From: Physcocola sp002396385
Lineage (GTDB): Bacteria > Bacteroidota > Bacteroidia > Bacteroidales > Paludibacteraceae
Direction: 5' to 3'
NCBI GenBank assembly: GCA_946535435.1
Contig: CAMNDM010000023.1
Span: 1-56,505, forward strand
Length of the DNA stretch: 56,505 nucleotides
Below the pieces are notes generated by a model. That model saw nothing but the letters and a program-made list of their open reading frames with translations, did no database searches and was not told the origin of the DNA. Both the position numbers and the translations under genes were made by a program. Of this stretch, positions 32,805 through 41,295 are shown piece after piece (the stretch's first letter is position 1; each line of letters opens with the position of its first letter).

Positions 32805-33311
32805 ATGGTATTGCTCGACCTATTAGCCCAACTACAAGACTTCTACGCGCAATTGTCTGGTTTGTTAGAGTCGTGGGGATATATCGGCCTGTTTCTGGCC
32901 ACATTTCTGGCTGCGACCATCGTACCGTTTCCTAGCGAGATAGTTTTCCTCTTCTGCATCAATACCAACGGACTGAATCCCTTTCTGTGCATCGGCATAG
33001 CCACCGTCGGCAACACGCTGGGGGCCCTCACCCTCTACTGGATGGGGACGCTGGGGAAACTACGCTGGCTTTGTACCTATGGACGTATCGCGCCCAACAA
33101 ACTGAGGCGGTTCGTAAAGAAAGCGCAAAAATGGGGCCCCCCATTGGGTTTGGTTTCCTTCCTGCCGGCATTCGGCCAACTTATTGTAATTTCATTAGGA
33201 TTGCTGCACTGCGACCTCAAGAAAAGCACCATTTTCATCATATTGGGTAAAGGCGGTCGCTACACCATTTTAGCGCTCATCAGTCTAGGGGTCATTTCGT
33301 TGCTAGGCTAA
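32805..33311 (+). CDS. DedA/YqaA-like membrane protein
   Basis: The 168-residue protein has the VTT (SNARE-associated) fold of the YqaA subgroup of DedA proteins: GYIGLFLATFLAATIVPFPSE with the conserved P-PSE, then the GNTLGALTLYWMG helix and KKAQKWGPPLGLVSFLPAFG re-entrant region. Members are inner-membrane proteins thought to act in lipid or polyprenyl-phosphate flipping. This one is shorter than the classic DedA (about 200 residues) but complete at both ends. Confidence 0.85.
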   Translation: MVLLDLLAQLQDFYAQLSGLLESWGYIGLFLATFLAATIVPFPSEIVFLFCINTNGLNPFLCIGIATVGNTLGALTLYWMGTLGKLRWLCTYGRIAPNKLRRFVKKAQKWGPPLGLVSFLPAFGQLIVISLGLLHCDLKKSTIFIILGKGGRYTILALISLGVISLLG

Positions 33312-33345
33312 CAGCCGCAAACAAGTTCAGGGCCAGACATGCACC

Positions 33346-34236
33346 CTACATATTCCGTTCACTCTTTATCAAATCGTACGCCTGGTTTATCTTCATCATG
33401 TGTTCCTCGGCTTCTTTAACCACAGACTCGCCTAATGTGGCGACACGGTCGGGGTGGAACTTCTTGCACATGCTGCGGTAGGCCTTCACCACCTCCTCAT
33501 TCGTGGCCGTGCTTGTCAGACCCAACAAACTATAGGCCGTCGAAAGCGACATGTTAATGGAACGCCGTGCACGGCTGCCGGAGCCCGACCCGCCACTCTT
33601 TGAACCAGACGAAGAACCACTATAAGAAGAGCCGCCCGTCTTTTGATAGGAGCCACCTGCAGTTTTTTGCGAATAGCTATTTCCGTAAAACGAACCACCA
33701 TTATTCTCACCAGCGAAGTAGGAAGTCTTAATCGAGTTATAATCAGAGTGTGAGATACCCAACAAGACGGAGATTTTAAGGATGACGGAATCTTCTGAGC
33801 GTTGCAACATACCATCGGCATAACCTATGCCCAGCAAGAAGTAGATCAACTCCCGTTTGTGGTAGATGTTCATCTGTTTTGCCACCTGCCTGGCCACCCC
33901 TTCAACATCGATGTTCTGCTCCAACAATTCCTTCAGCAGTTGAAGGGCGTATTTTTGGTCATCTTCGGTTGGGAATGCCTTCTTTATATAGTCCTTGACA
34001 AAATCGAGCTCGCTTCGTTTTGCCTGTCCGTTTGCCTGCATAACAGCAGCCATAAGGGTCAATAGGGAAATTTGGAAAGAAAAGCGTTCTTTTTCTTTCG
34101 ATGTTGAAAATATATTTTCCAGTTTCAGGGTTTCATTACCCTCAAACATTTTACCAAGGCAATAACCGATAAGACCGCCTATCGGTCCCCCGATAAACAA
34201 TCCGCCAATAGCACCAATGACACTAGCAACTCCCAT
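33346..34236 (-). CDS. TerB- and J-domain co-chaperone (DjlA-like)
   Basis: This 296-residue protein starts with a glycine-rich hydrophobic segment (about 1-30: VIGAIGGLFIGGPIGGLIGY) probably inserted in the membrane, followed by a TerB-like helical domain (about 50-165: SLLTLMAAVMQANGQAKRSEL). A low-complexity serine/glycine linker comes next, then a J domain at the C-terminus (about 228-296) with AYSLLGLTSTATNEEVVKAYR and the HPD motif in KKFHPDR. It should stimulate DnaK ATPase activity at the membrane. It converges on the DedA-like gene and is transcribed away from mnmG. Confidence 0.9.
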   Translation of the reverse strand: MGVASVIGAIGGLFIGGPIGGLIGYCLGKMFEGNETLKLENIFSTSKEKERFSFQISLLTLMAAVMQANGQAKRSELDFVKDYIKKAFPTEDDQKYALQLLKELLEQNIDVEGVARQVAKQMNIYHKRELIYFLLGIGYADGMLQRSEDSVILKISVLLGISHSDYNSIKTSYFAGENNGGSFYGNSYSQKTAGGSYQKTGGSSYSGSSSGSKSGGSGSGSRARRSINMSLSTAYSLLGLTSTATNEEVVKAYRSMCKKFHPDRVATLGESVVKEAEEHMMKINQAYDLIKSERNM

Positions 34237-34253
34237 GTGATAATCATTTTCCG

Positions 34254-34282
34254 CAAATGTAGCATTTTTTTCAGTACCTTTG
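34254..34282. promoter_or_regulatory. Divergent -7 boxes for djlA-like gene and mnmG
   Basis: TACATTTG on the minus strand (34261-34254) and TACCTTTG on the plus strand (34275-34282) are only 13 bases apart. Both fit the TAnnTTTG box, so each promoter's -33 region lies over the other promoter's start site. The two genes may compete for polymerase. Confidence 0.6.
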
Positions 34283-34304
34283 CAGAAGTATATATTAAAA
34301 CAGA

Positions 34305-36179
34305 ATGGATTTCAATTTCGACGTCATAGTGGTAGGTGCCGGTCATGCTGGCTGCGAGGCCGCCGCCGCATCGGCCCATCTTGGTTCTAAAACCCTGCTC
34401 GTCACCATCGATATGCACAAAATTGCGCAAATGAGCTGCAACCCTGCCGTTGGCGGTATTGCCAAAGGTCAAATTGTGCGCGAGGTAGACGCCTTAGGCG
34501 GCATGTGTGGAATTGTGACCGACCTGACGGCCATCCAGTTCCGTTTGCTGAACCGTTCTAAGGGTCCGGCCATGTGGAGTCCGCGTGCGCAGAGCGACCG
34601 GCAGAAATTTTCGGAGAAGTGGCGCGAGGTGTTGGAGAACACCGAAAACCTGAGCATCTGGCAAGACACTGTGACCAACCTTGTTATTGAAGACGGCAAA
34701 GTGGCTGGCGTAACCACCGCCATGGGCGCTACCTTTAAGGCTGCTGCCGTGGTCATTACGGCGGGCACCTTCCTGTCGGGACTCATCCATTGCGGACGCA
34801 CCCAGATACAGGGTGGCCGCATCAGCGAACCCGCCGCTTTCGGACTGACCGAACAGTTGAAGGGACTGGGCATTACGACCGACCGTATGAAGACCGGTAC
34901 ACCGGCCCGACTCGACGGCCGCACCATCGACTTCGACCGTATGCAGGAGCAATATGGCGAAACCGACTTCCACAAGTTCTCGTACCTCGACTTCCAGCCA
35001 CGTCCGCTGAAACAGCGCCCGTGCTTCATTACACAGACCAACCCCGAGACGCACGAGATACTCCGCAAAGGGTTGCCAGAGTCTCCGCTTTATAACGGCC
35101 AAATCAAGAGCATTGGTCCGCGCTACTGTCCAAGTATCGAGACCAAGATTGTTACTTTTGCCGATAAGGACCACCACCCTATCTTTATAGAGCCAGAAGG
35201 CGAGACCACACAAGAATACTACATCAACGGATTCTCGTCGAGCCTGCCTATGGACATCCAGATTGCCGCCCTGCAAACCATTGTAGGTTTGGAACATGTG
35301 CAGCTCTACCGCCCCGGCTACGCCATCGAATACGACTTCTTCGACCCGACACAACTGAAACACTCGCTCGAAAGCAAGGTTGTGCCAGGCCTGTTCCTTG
35401 CCGGACAGGTAAACGGCACTACCGGTTACGAAGAGGCGGCCGGACAGGGTATTGTGGCCGGCATCAACGCCCACCAATACTGCGCCAAAGCCGAACCACT
35501 GGTACTGGGCCGCGACGAATCGTACATCGGCGTACTGATCGACGACTTGGTTACCAAAGGTGTTGACGAACCTTACCGAATGTTCACCTCGCGTGCCGAA
35601 TACCGCATTCTGCTCCGCCAAGACGATGCCGACGCCCGCCTGACTGCAAAGAGCTACGCTATTGGTTTGGCAACAAAGGAGCGTATGGAACTCTACAACC
35701 GCAAGAAGGAGGCTATTGCCAACCTGGTCGGCTTCATTAAAGGTTATTCCATCCAAGCAAAATACATCAACAGCTTCCTCGAGAAATGCGGCACTACCGC
35801 CCTGACCGAGGGGTGCAAACTGGTTGACCTTGTGGCACGTCCACAACTGAACATCTTGTTGCTTGCTGAGGCCATTCCGGCACTAAAGGACAAACTCGAC
35901 CAGATAGCCGACCGCCGCGATGAAATTATTGAGGCGGCAGAAATACAGATTAAATACAGCGGCTACATTGAACGCGAGACACTGGTTGCCGACAAACTGC
36001 ACCGCTTGGAAAACATCAAGATTAAGGGCAAATTCGACTACTCGACCATCAATTCGCTGAGCACCGAAGCCCGGCAGAAACTGGCCCGCATCGACCCTGA
36101 AACCATTGGTCAGGCCAGCCGTATTCCGGGTGTTTCGCCAAGCGACGTGAACATCTTGCTTGTGCTTTGCGGACGGTAA
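34305..36179 (+). CDS. mnmG: tRNA uridine-5-carboxymethylaminomethyl enzyme MnmG
   Basis: MnmG (GidA), 624 residues, works with MnmE and FAD to modify the wobble uridine of several tRNAs. FDVIVVGAGHAGCEAA is the FAD loop; GGIAKGQIVREVDALGG, GPAMWSPRAQSDR and GRTQIQGGRI are typical. The C-terminal helical region ends with SRIPGVSPSDVNILLVLCG, as expected. Length matches the family. A 450-residue frame on the opposite strand is a shadow of this gene. A strong terminator follows. Confidence 0.97.
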   Translation: MDFNFDVIVVGAGHAGCEAAAASAHLGSKTLLVTIDMHKIAQMSCNPAVGGIAKGQIVREVDALGGMCGIVTDLTAIQFRLLNRSKGPAMWSPRAQSDRQKFSEKWREVLENTENLSIWQDTVTNLVIEDGKVAGVTTAMGATFKAAAVVITAGTFLSGLIHCGRTQIQGGRISEPAAFGLTEQLKGLGITTDRMKTGTPARLDGRTIDFDRMQEQYGETDFHKFSYLDFQPRPLKQRPCFITQTNPETHEILRKGLPESPLYNGQIKSIGPRYCPSIETKIVTFADKDHHPIFIEPEGETTQEYYINGFSSSLPMDIQIAALQTIVGLEHVQLYRPGYAIEYDFFDPTQLKHSLESKVVPGLFLAGQVNGTTGYEEAAGQGIVAGINAHQYCAKAEPLVLGRDESYIGVLIDDLVTKGVDEPYRMFTSRAEYRILLRQDDADARLTAKSYAIGLATKERMELYNRKKEAIANLVGFIKGYSIQAKYINSFLEKCGTTALTEGCKLVDLVARPQLNILLLAEAIPALKDKLDQIADRRDEIIEAAEIQIKYSGYIERETLVADKLHRLENIKIKGKFDYSTINSLSTEARQKLARIDPETIGQASRIPGVSPSDVNILLVLCGR

Positions 36180-36212
36180 AAGGCCAACAGACACAAGACC
36201 CCCCAAAAATAT

Positions 36213-36257
36213 AGGGCACGGGAAAGTGAAATTTTCATTTTTCCCGTGCCCTTTTTA
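36213..36257 (+). terminator. Strong terminator of mnmG
   Basis: A perfect 13-bp stem AGGGCACGGGAAA / TTTCCCGTGCCCT (36213-36225 with 36240-36252) is followed by a T run. Confidence 0.85.
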
Positions 36258-36278
36258 TAAATAAGCCCGACTGGTCCG

Positions 36279-36356
36279 TTATTGTTTCAGCACCAGTTTT
36301 CTAACGCTACCGTCACTCATTTTAACAAGGTTAATACTGGGCCGCATCGGCGTTGG
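36279..36356 (-). pseudogene. Remnant of a secreted-protein C-terminal sorting tail
   Basis: On the minus strand the frame ending at TAA 36281-36279 reads PTPMRPSINLVKMSDGS then VRKLVLKQ. The G/P-x-I-N-L-V-K-M-x-D-G-S-x-R-K-hydrophobic pattern is the usual last strand of T9SS-type or related C-terminal domains of secreted Bacteroidota proteins. No gene body is left upstream, so it is a decayed tail. A hairpin AGCCCTG / CAGGGCT at 36482-36506 probably terminates the lipoprotein operon coming from the right. Confidence 0.35.
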
Positions 36357-36523
36357 ACAGAGGCGCGCTATTGACAAGATAGACCAACTGGTAGAAAAGA
36401 ACACTTCACAAAAGGTGTTCCTCAAAGGATGGCGGAACCGGATCAACAGCTTTAAGTTCGAACCGACAATTACAATAGTAAAGCCCTGACTTGTGCAGCC
36501 AGGGCTAAGGACTAAACATTATC

Positions 36524-36940
36524 TTACAGATTACTCAAAAAATAAGTGAAATCAGATTCTGTTAAAGTATACTTGTAAGTATCATTAACAAGCGGACTAT
36601 AGTATCTGCATTGAATTAACTTACAATCATTACTCAATTCACACTTTGCCTTAAGTGTATCGTCAAACACCACATATACCTCGTCAAGCAAACTAAATGG
36701 TTGTGGAAAATTGTCGTCATCAGATATACGCTTAATGATAACGGAATCGTTCGTCTTTATCGTATAAAATGTAGTATCAGGACCGTAACTAGAAGCATAA
36801 GAGATATCCAATATAGAAACCTCGTGTCCAGACTTATTTTCTATGATGTATTTCACTTCATTGTCATAAATCTCTTCTTTCTCGGAGCAAGAAGACATTA
36901 TGGCAAAAATCAAAGTCAATAGAAAAAAATACTTTTTCAT
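36524..36940 (-). CDS. Small lipoprotein, paralogue of 38670-39104
   Basis: This 138-residue protein has a lipoprotein signal peptide (MKKYFFLLTLIFAIMSSC, Cys18). The mature part has an immunoglobulin-like beta pattern: VKYIIENKSGHEVSILDISY, then DEVYVVFDDTLKAKCELSND and YKYTLTESDFTYFL. The 144-residue lipoprotein at 38670-39104 has the same arrangement. Its start overlaps the stop of the metalloprotease gene by 4 bases (ATGA), so both are made together. It could bind or inhibit that enzyme; this is inference. Confidence 0.75.
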   Translation of the reverse strand: MKKYFFLLTLIFAIMSSCSEKEEIYDNEVKYIIENKSGHEVSILDISYASSYGPDTTFYTIKTNDSVIIKRISDDDNFPQPFSLLDEVYVVFDDTLKAKCELSNDCKLIQCRYYSPLVNDTYKYTLTESDFTYFLSNL

Positions 36941-38520
36941 AATCCAGCTTTTTTATATTGATTTATAAAATTATTAATCTGCTTTTCCGACACATGTCCA
37001 GGTTTTGCTTTTTTCATAAAATCTTTCACATCATCAATATCCTCCAATGACGTCAACGATTTATCAATGGAGAGTAAATTATACCCATAGATATCCTCAT
37101 TAATTAATTCACCCTTTTTACTTTGATTGCAAGAGTCCAACATATCAATAAACAACGGTGTATAATTCTTACTATTATTAGGCCAATTCTGCTTACCATA
37201 CAATTCATCTATTGCTTCTAGCTGTGTTTTATCAACGTAATTTTTATACAAATCGATTGTTAATTGCCACTGAACCAGAGATGCATAAGACTCTCTAATG
37301 TATTTTCTCACATGATTTTCATATTTAATTGTATTAATTCTACACATATGAGAAGCATGTGCTAATTCATGCAATGTAGTTGATAAAACCTCAGACACAC
37401 TTCGCACACCATGCGACTTTGATCCCTTGCCATAAATATTAATAGAATGAACCAATCCATTTAAATTTCTAACTAAAAAACAAAAAGTTTCTCCATTTGC
37501 ATCACCATATCCTTCTCTATATGCTATTTTTAGAGATCTAGAAGGCCTTGTTAACCCCAAACAATTCCCATAATAATACTTATATAATGCTCTGTGAATA
37601 GCAGAATAATGTAATGACTTCGGTGTCCAAGTTCCGATATATAAATCCCATGACGACTTTTTATGCGGTCCGTTATAATAAGCCTGGACATGGTTGTCGC
37701 GTATATCCCATTTGTCTCGTTCCCATTCAATACTGTACTCAACCTTTGTCCTTTTCTTTGAAAAAGACACATGTCCATAAGCATCGGTATAATGGTATGC
37801 GTGTAAAAAGGCAAAATACCTGATTCGAACCTTTACACCCTGCAATGGTATGAAACCACCTACTATATCATCGTAGGCTCTGATTGTTGCTTGGGGAGTC
37901 CACTTCGATTTCAATGAATTTGTCTCCCCTGTAGTTTGAGAAATCGACTCATTAACAAGTTGTTTCCACGTTATTTTGTGCGACATAGAGGTTCCAGATT
38001 TCAGTTGTATCCCGTCCACCGCAACATTTTCTTCACTGTCAAGGTCTTCATTTTGGATATACAAATCCTCAAGTTTTTCATAATGGACATTAATTGAACT
38101 CAAATCATAATCTACTGGAACCACAGTATATTGCCATGTTATTTTGTCCTCAGGGACAGAAGGGTCGTGATAGGTTTCTCCTTCTGACACCTCATAATCT
38201 AAAGGATAAGACGTGACAAATAAAGACGTATCTTTAATGACTCGCTCATAAGCAGCGGAATCTTCCGGTAAGAATCGGACATAATAGTGGGTTGGTTTAA
38301 GGACAATAGTGCTCTTTAGGCCACTACGGGCGGAAAGGGAATCCACTGCACGCTGCATATTTCTAAGAAGCAACGGGCTTTCTTCCTTTTCTCCTAACGA
38401 GATAACTCCACAAGAAGATTTCTTAACTGGAGAAGGTTTTTCTTCCATGCCAAACTCATCATCACTACATGAGTTCAGAAACAGAAGTAAAGAACATAGA
38501 TAAAAGATTTTTTTACACAT
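36937..38520 (-). CDS. Lipoprotein with HELAH zinc-protease motif
   Basis: The 527-residue product starts at ATG 38520, giving a clear lipoprotein signal (MCKKIFYLCSLLLFLNSC, Cys18); the longer frame from 38556 would add 12 residues before it. The N-terminal half is rich in beta strands and includes a carboxypeptidase-regulatory-like segment (GGFIPLQGVKVRIRYFAF, YTDAYGHVSFSK, about 222-260). Residues 384-388 are HELAH in STTLHELAHASHM, a zinc-protease signature; a more distal Glu in YIRESYASLVQW could be the third ligand. I do not recognise the family beyond that. The gene is AT-rich and lies between two paralogous lipoprotein genes. Confidence 0.75.
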   Translation of the reverse strand: MCKKIFYLCSLLLFLNSCSDDEFGMEEKPSPVKKSSCGVISLGEKEESPLLLRNMQRAVDSLSARSGLKSTIVLKPTHYYVRFLPEDSAAYERVIKDTSLFVTSYPLDYEVSEGETYHDPSVPEDKITWQYTVVPVDYDLSSINVHYEKLEDLYIQNEDLDSEENVAVDGIQLKSGTSMSHKITWKQLVNESISQTTGETNSLKSKWTPQATIRAYDDIVGGFIPLQGVKVRIRYFAFLHAYHYTDAYGHVSFSKKRTKVEYSIEWERDKWDIRDNHVQAYYNGPHKKSSWDLYIGTWTPKSLHYSAIHRALYKYYYGNCLGLTRPSRSLKIAYREGYGDANGETFCFLVRNLNGLVHSINIYGKGSKSHGVRSVSEVLSTTLHELAHASHMCRINTIKYENHVRKYIRESYASLVQWQLTIDLYKNYVDKTQLEAIDELYGKQNWPNNSKNYTPLFIDMLDSCNQSKKGELINEDIYGYNLLSIDKSLTSLEDIDDVKDFMKKAKPGHVSEKQINNFINQYKKAGL

Positions 38521-38669
38521 ATTTTGTATAGTATTAAGTGTTACACAAAGATACATTCATTTCCTATTAAATGTATCAATTAACACATAATTTATTTCAC
38601 GCATTACGAATATATGGACATTTTACCTCCCGTTACCAAAGCCCCCCACAATGTAAGAGTTTGGAGAGG

Positions 38670-39104
38670 TCATTCCATGCTTTTATTAACCGTTTCTACC
38701 ACTATGTCGTAATCAGTATCGGTTATGGTGTATCCCCAACTTATATAAGAAGGTGTCTCGCATTGGTATCCGTAATTTACTACATCATAAAACATATCAT
38801 AATCGTTCTTTACACAATTATATTTAATCGTATCATCAAACACTAAATATACATCTCCTGATCCAAAAGGAGGAACCATTTGTTCCTCCGGAGGAGTCAT
38901 AATCGACACCGAGTCGTCTACAGCTATATGGTATTCGTTTTTAACGGTTCCCAATGTCGGGCGAAGTTCTATTATATCTACAGTATGGCTACTCTTATTG
39001 TAAATTGTGAAAAGCGTTGATTTGTCTCGGACTTCCAAAATATCCACTTGATCGTTACACGAAAAAAGGGCGAATGTGAATAAGAAAATAAGAATTTTTT
39101 TCAT
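38670..39104 (-). CDS. Small lipoprotein, paralogue of 36524-36940
   Basis: The 144-residue protein has a lipobox at Cys16 (MKKILIFLFTFALFSC). TLFTIYNKSSHTVDIIELRP, DVYLVFDDTIKYNCVKND and WGYTITDTDYDIVVE align with the corresponding segments of the protein at 36524-36940. The two therefore come from one ancestor by duplication. It is upstream of the metalloprotease gene on the same strand, 149 bases away. Function unknown. Confidence 0.75.
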   Translation of the reverse strand: MKKILIFLFTFALFSCNDQVDILEVRDKSTLFTIYNKSSHTVDIIELRPTLGTVKNEYHIAVDDSVSIMTPPEEQMVPPFGSGDVYLVFDDTIKYNCVKNDYDMFYDVVNYGYQCETPSYISWGYTITDTDYDIVVETVNKSME

Positions 39105-39186
39105 AATTCATCAAATAGATTTTCAACAAAAAGAAAGGAAGGGAGTTGCCGCACCTGCAAGCTTCCCCCTCCCCTGTATCTACTGG

Positions 39187-40947
39187 TTAACGGAAACCAA
39201 TATGCTGTGTTTCCTTCACCTTCTCGGTCTTATCTTCAATAATATCGCGGATAGACTCATACTGCTTCAAGATTTCGGCGGTAACCGAAGGCTTCTTGCG
39301 GGAAAGTGTTTCCTCGAGCAACGCCTGGGTAATGTCGGAATCGGTTTCCGACGCTTTCAAAGCCGCATCGTTCACCACAAAAGCAATATCGTTAATCACA
39401 AACTGTTCCGACAATTCAGCCAGACGCGCATAGTCGATATCATCGGCCAACGGACGCTCGGCCAGTTGCAATTCGAACATCGACTTACGCGACTCCACAT
39501 CGGGCATCGGAATGTAAACCTTCTGTTCCAACCTTCCGGTAGCCACCACAGCGGCGTCAATAAGGTCAGGACGGCTGGTGACAGCCACTACGAAGATGCC
39601 GTCGTCGATACAGCCTTCCACCAAGTCGAGGAACTCGTTACCCGCCTCAATCACATATTCCATCTGGTTCTCCTTGCCCGGCATAAGCAGTTCCAGTTCG
39701 TCGAGGCAGATGACCAGCGGCGCCTCCTTCTTCGCCTGCTCCGCAATCTGTGTCAGCACCCCGTGCGACCCCTGCATATAGATGCGCAGCAAGTCACTGG
39801 CTTTGAGGTACATGTAGCGGAAACCGGCTTCTTCGGCCAGACGCTGTGCCCAAATGGTCTTACCACAGCCCGGAGGGCCGTAGAGTAACAAACCGTTAGG
39901 CAGCGCCAGTTTGTATTTTTTAGCCTTTTCAGGGTCTTTCAGCAGGTTGATGACCTTCTTGGTCAGTTGGTCTTTCACCTCCTCCATACCCGAAATATCG
40001 TCAAAGCCGTTGCCCACCTCCTCGTCATCAATAAGGTTAGAGGCAGCAATACCCTGTTCCAGTATCTGCTCGTCGTGTTCCTCCATCTGCAAGTCGGCCG
40101 AGCCAGATAGTGCCTGAATGAAGTCTTCCGCCGTCTGGAAACGCTGCTCAGGGTCGCTGGCCAAAGCCTTGCGAAGCAGGGTGGCAAACTCCTCGTCGAG
40201 GCCTTCCACAGAAATTGGCGGCATTTTCAGCGGTTGCTCGCGCGCCTGCTGTAGGGCGGTAATACCGAACGAAGTAGCAAAGAGCGAGATGTCGAAATAG
40301 TACGGCAACTGGTTGAATACCATATGGTATAACAACACACCCACCGAATAGAGGTCGCTCTGTACGCTGAACACACCGTTCAAGCGCTCAGGTGCCATAT
40401 AGAAGACGTTCTGCTCGTCCATACACTGGCGGGCAACACCCTGCGAGAGGAAGCGCGAGTTTCCGAAGTCAATCAGCTTCACTTCTCCCTGCGCGCTCAT
40501 CATCACATTGTGCACAGTCACCTCGTTATGTATAACCGGAACAGGCTGCTCGTGAAGGTATTTCAGGGCAGACAAAACGTTAAACGCAACAAGTTTGGCC
40601 CCCTCGATAGGGATTGGCCCATTTTGGCGCAGATAATCGCCAACAGTAGCCGCATTTTCGAAACGGTTCACCAAGTAAACGTATTTCTGACCCTTGCTGA
40701 TAATTGAGCCATCGGACACATAGCTGCACAGGTTTGGGTGGTCGAGGCCGCGGCAGACCTCAATTTCTATATTATTGCCATTATCGTCGAGTTGGTAAGG
40801 CTGTAGTTTCGACAATGCCATCAGTTTCAAGAAGCACGGATTCCCGTTTTCGTCCTTCACCTGGTACGATTCGGCATAAGTTCCCTTCTTGAGCAAATCA
40901 ACAACCTCGAACTGGTCAATCTTTTGTCCTTTCGTAAAGTTCGTCAT
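39187..40947 (-). CDS. Protein kinase-like / AAA+ ATPase fusion
   Basis: The 586-residue protein (start ATG 40947, MTNFTKGQKIDQFEVVDLL) joins a eukaryotic-type Ser/Thr kinase fold (about 10-280) to an AAA+ domain (about 315-560). In the kinase part Lys41, the DFG motif (160-162), APE (185-187) and Asp198 are in place, but the catalytic loop reads HNEVTVHNV (140-148) instead of HRDxKxxN: the catalytic Asp is Glu142 and the Lys is Thr. Activity is therefore doubtful. The AAA+ part has Walker A GPPGCGKT (357-364), Walker B CLDELEL (Asp416, Glu417) and ATGRLEQKV, similar to Cdc48/FtsH-type modules. No membrane segment. The longer frame from 41103 crosses the probable -7 box (TATTTTTG, 41021-41014) and is rejected. 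Confidence 0.85.
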   Translation of the reverse strand: MTNFTKGQKIDQFEVVDLLKKGTYAESYQVKDENGNPCFLKLMALSKLQPYQLDDNGNNIEIEVCRGLDHPNLCSYVSDGSIISKGQKYVYLVNRFENAATVGDYLRQNGPIPIEGAKLVAFNVLSALKYLHEQPVPVIHNEVTVHNVMMSAQGEVKLIDFGNSRFLSQGVARQCMDEQNVFYMAPERLNGVFSVQSDLYSVGVLLYHMVFNQLPYYFDISLFATSFGITALQQAREQPLKMPPISVEGLDEEFATLLRKALASDPEQRFQTAEDFIQALSGSADLQMEEHDEQILEQGIAASNLIDDEEVGNGFDDISGMEEVKDQLTKKVINLLKDPEKAKKYKLALPNGLLLYGPPGCGKTIWAQRLAEEAGFRYMYLKASDLLRIYMQGSHGVLTQIAEQAKKEAPLVICLDELELLMPGKENQMEYVIEAGNEFLDLVEGCIDDGIFVVAVTSRPDLIDAAVVATGRLEQKVYIPMPDVESRKSMFELQLAERPLADDIDYARLAELSEQFVINDIAFVVNDAALKASETDSDITQALLEETLSRKKPSVTAEILKQYESIRDIIEDKTEKVKETQHIGFR

Positions 40948-41217
40948 CTTTGGTAGAATATAAGAGCGCCAACAAGAATCCATCTTGTCGGGGCCATAGT
41001 TTTTGAATGTCTGCAAAAATACATAAAAGCACGGTAAAAGAAAGAGATAATTTCGAGAAATCGCACTGCATTGCGCCTTTCTGCCGGCACACTTTTTCCG
41101 CATTTTACACTTCGTGCCGCATAAAAAAAGTACGTTTTTTGTGCAAACAGCACAAATTCATCGGGTTTGCTGCAGGCTGTTCCTACGAAAATGAGTCACT
41201 GTCTGACGGCAAAACAA

Positions 41218-41248
41218 TTGCAAGTTCGCTCAATTTGCTGTACCTTTA
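41218..41248 (+). promoter_or_regulatory. Promoter of the HerA-like ATPase gene
   Basis: TTG (41218-41220), 20 bases, and TACCTTTA (41241-41248) fit the Bacteroidota promoter pattern. It supports the start ATG at 41296 (or at most 41251). The 348-base divergent region also holds the minus-strand -7 box TATTTTTG (41021-41014) for the kinase fusion. Confidence 0.55.
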
Positions 41249-41295
41249 CGATGGAGACAAACCCAAACCAACAGAAAACTAAAAAACAACAAAAT

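Noticed and set aside
34494..35846. 450-codon open frame on the minus strand inside mnmG
   Set aside because: It is fully antisense to a clear MnmG; long antisense frames also occur opposite trkA (11323-12528), the HerA-like gene (41518-42906) and sufD. They are shadows of codon bias and show no domain motifs.
36350..36489. Plus-strand open frame ending at TGA near 36489 (VGQRRAIDKIDQL...)
   Set aside because: It has no start codon and overlaps a better-looking minus-strand tail remnant; likely a chance frame, although it reads surprisingly well.
40948..41103. 52-residue N-terminal extension of the kinase/AAA+ fusion
   Set aside because: It spans the probable -7 box and has no similarity to kinase domains; ATG 40947 gives a normal kinase start.
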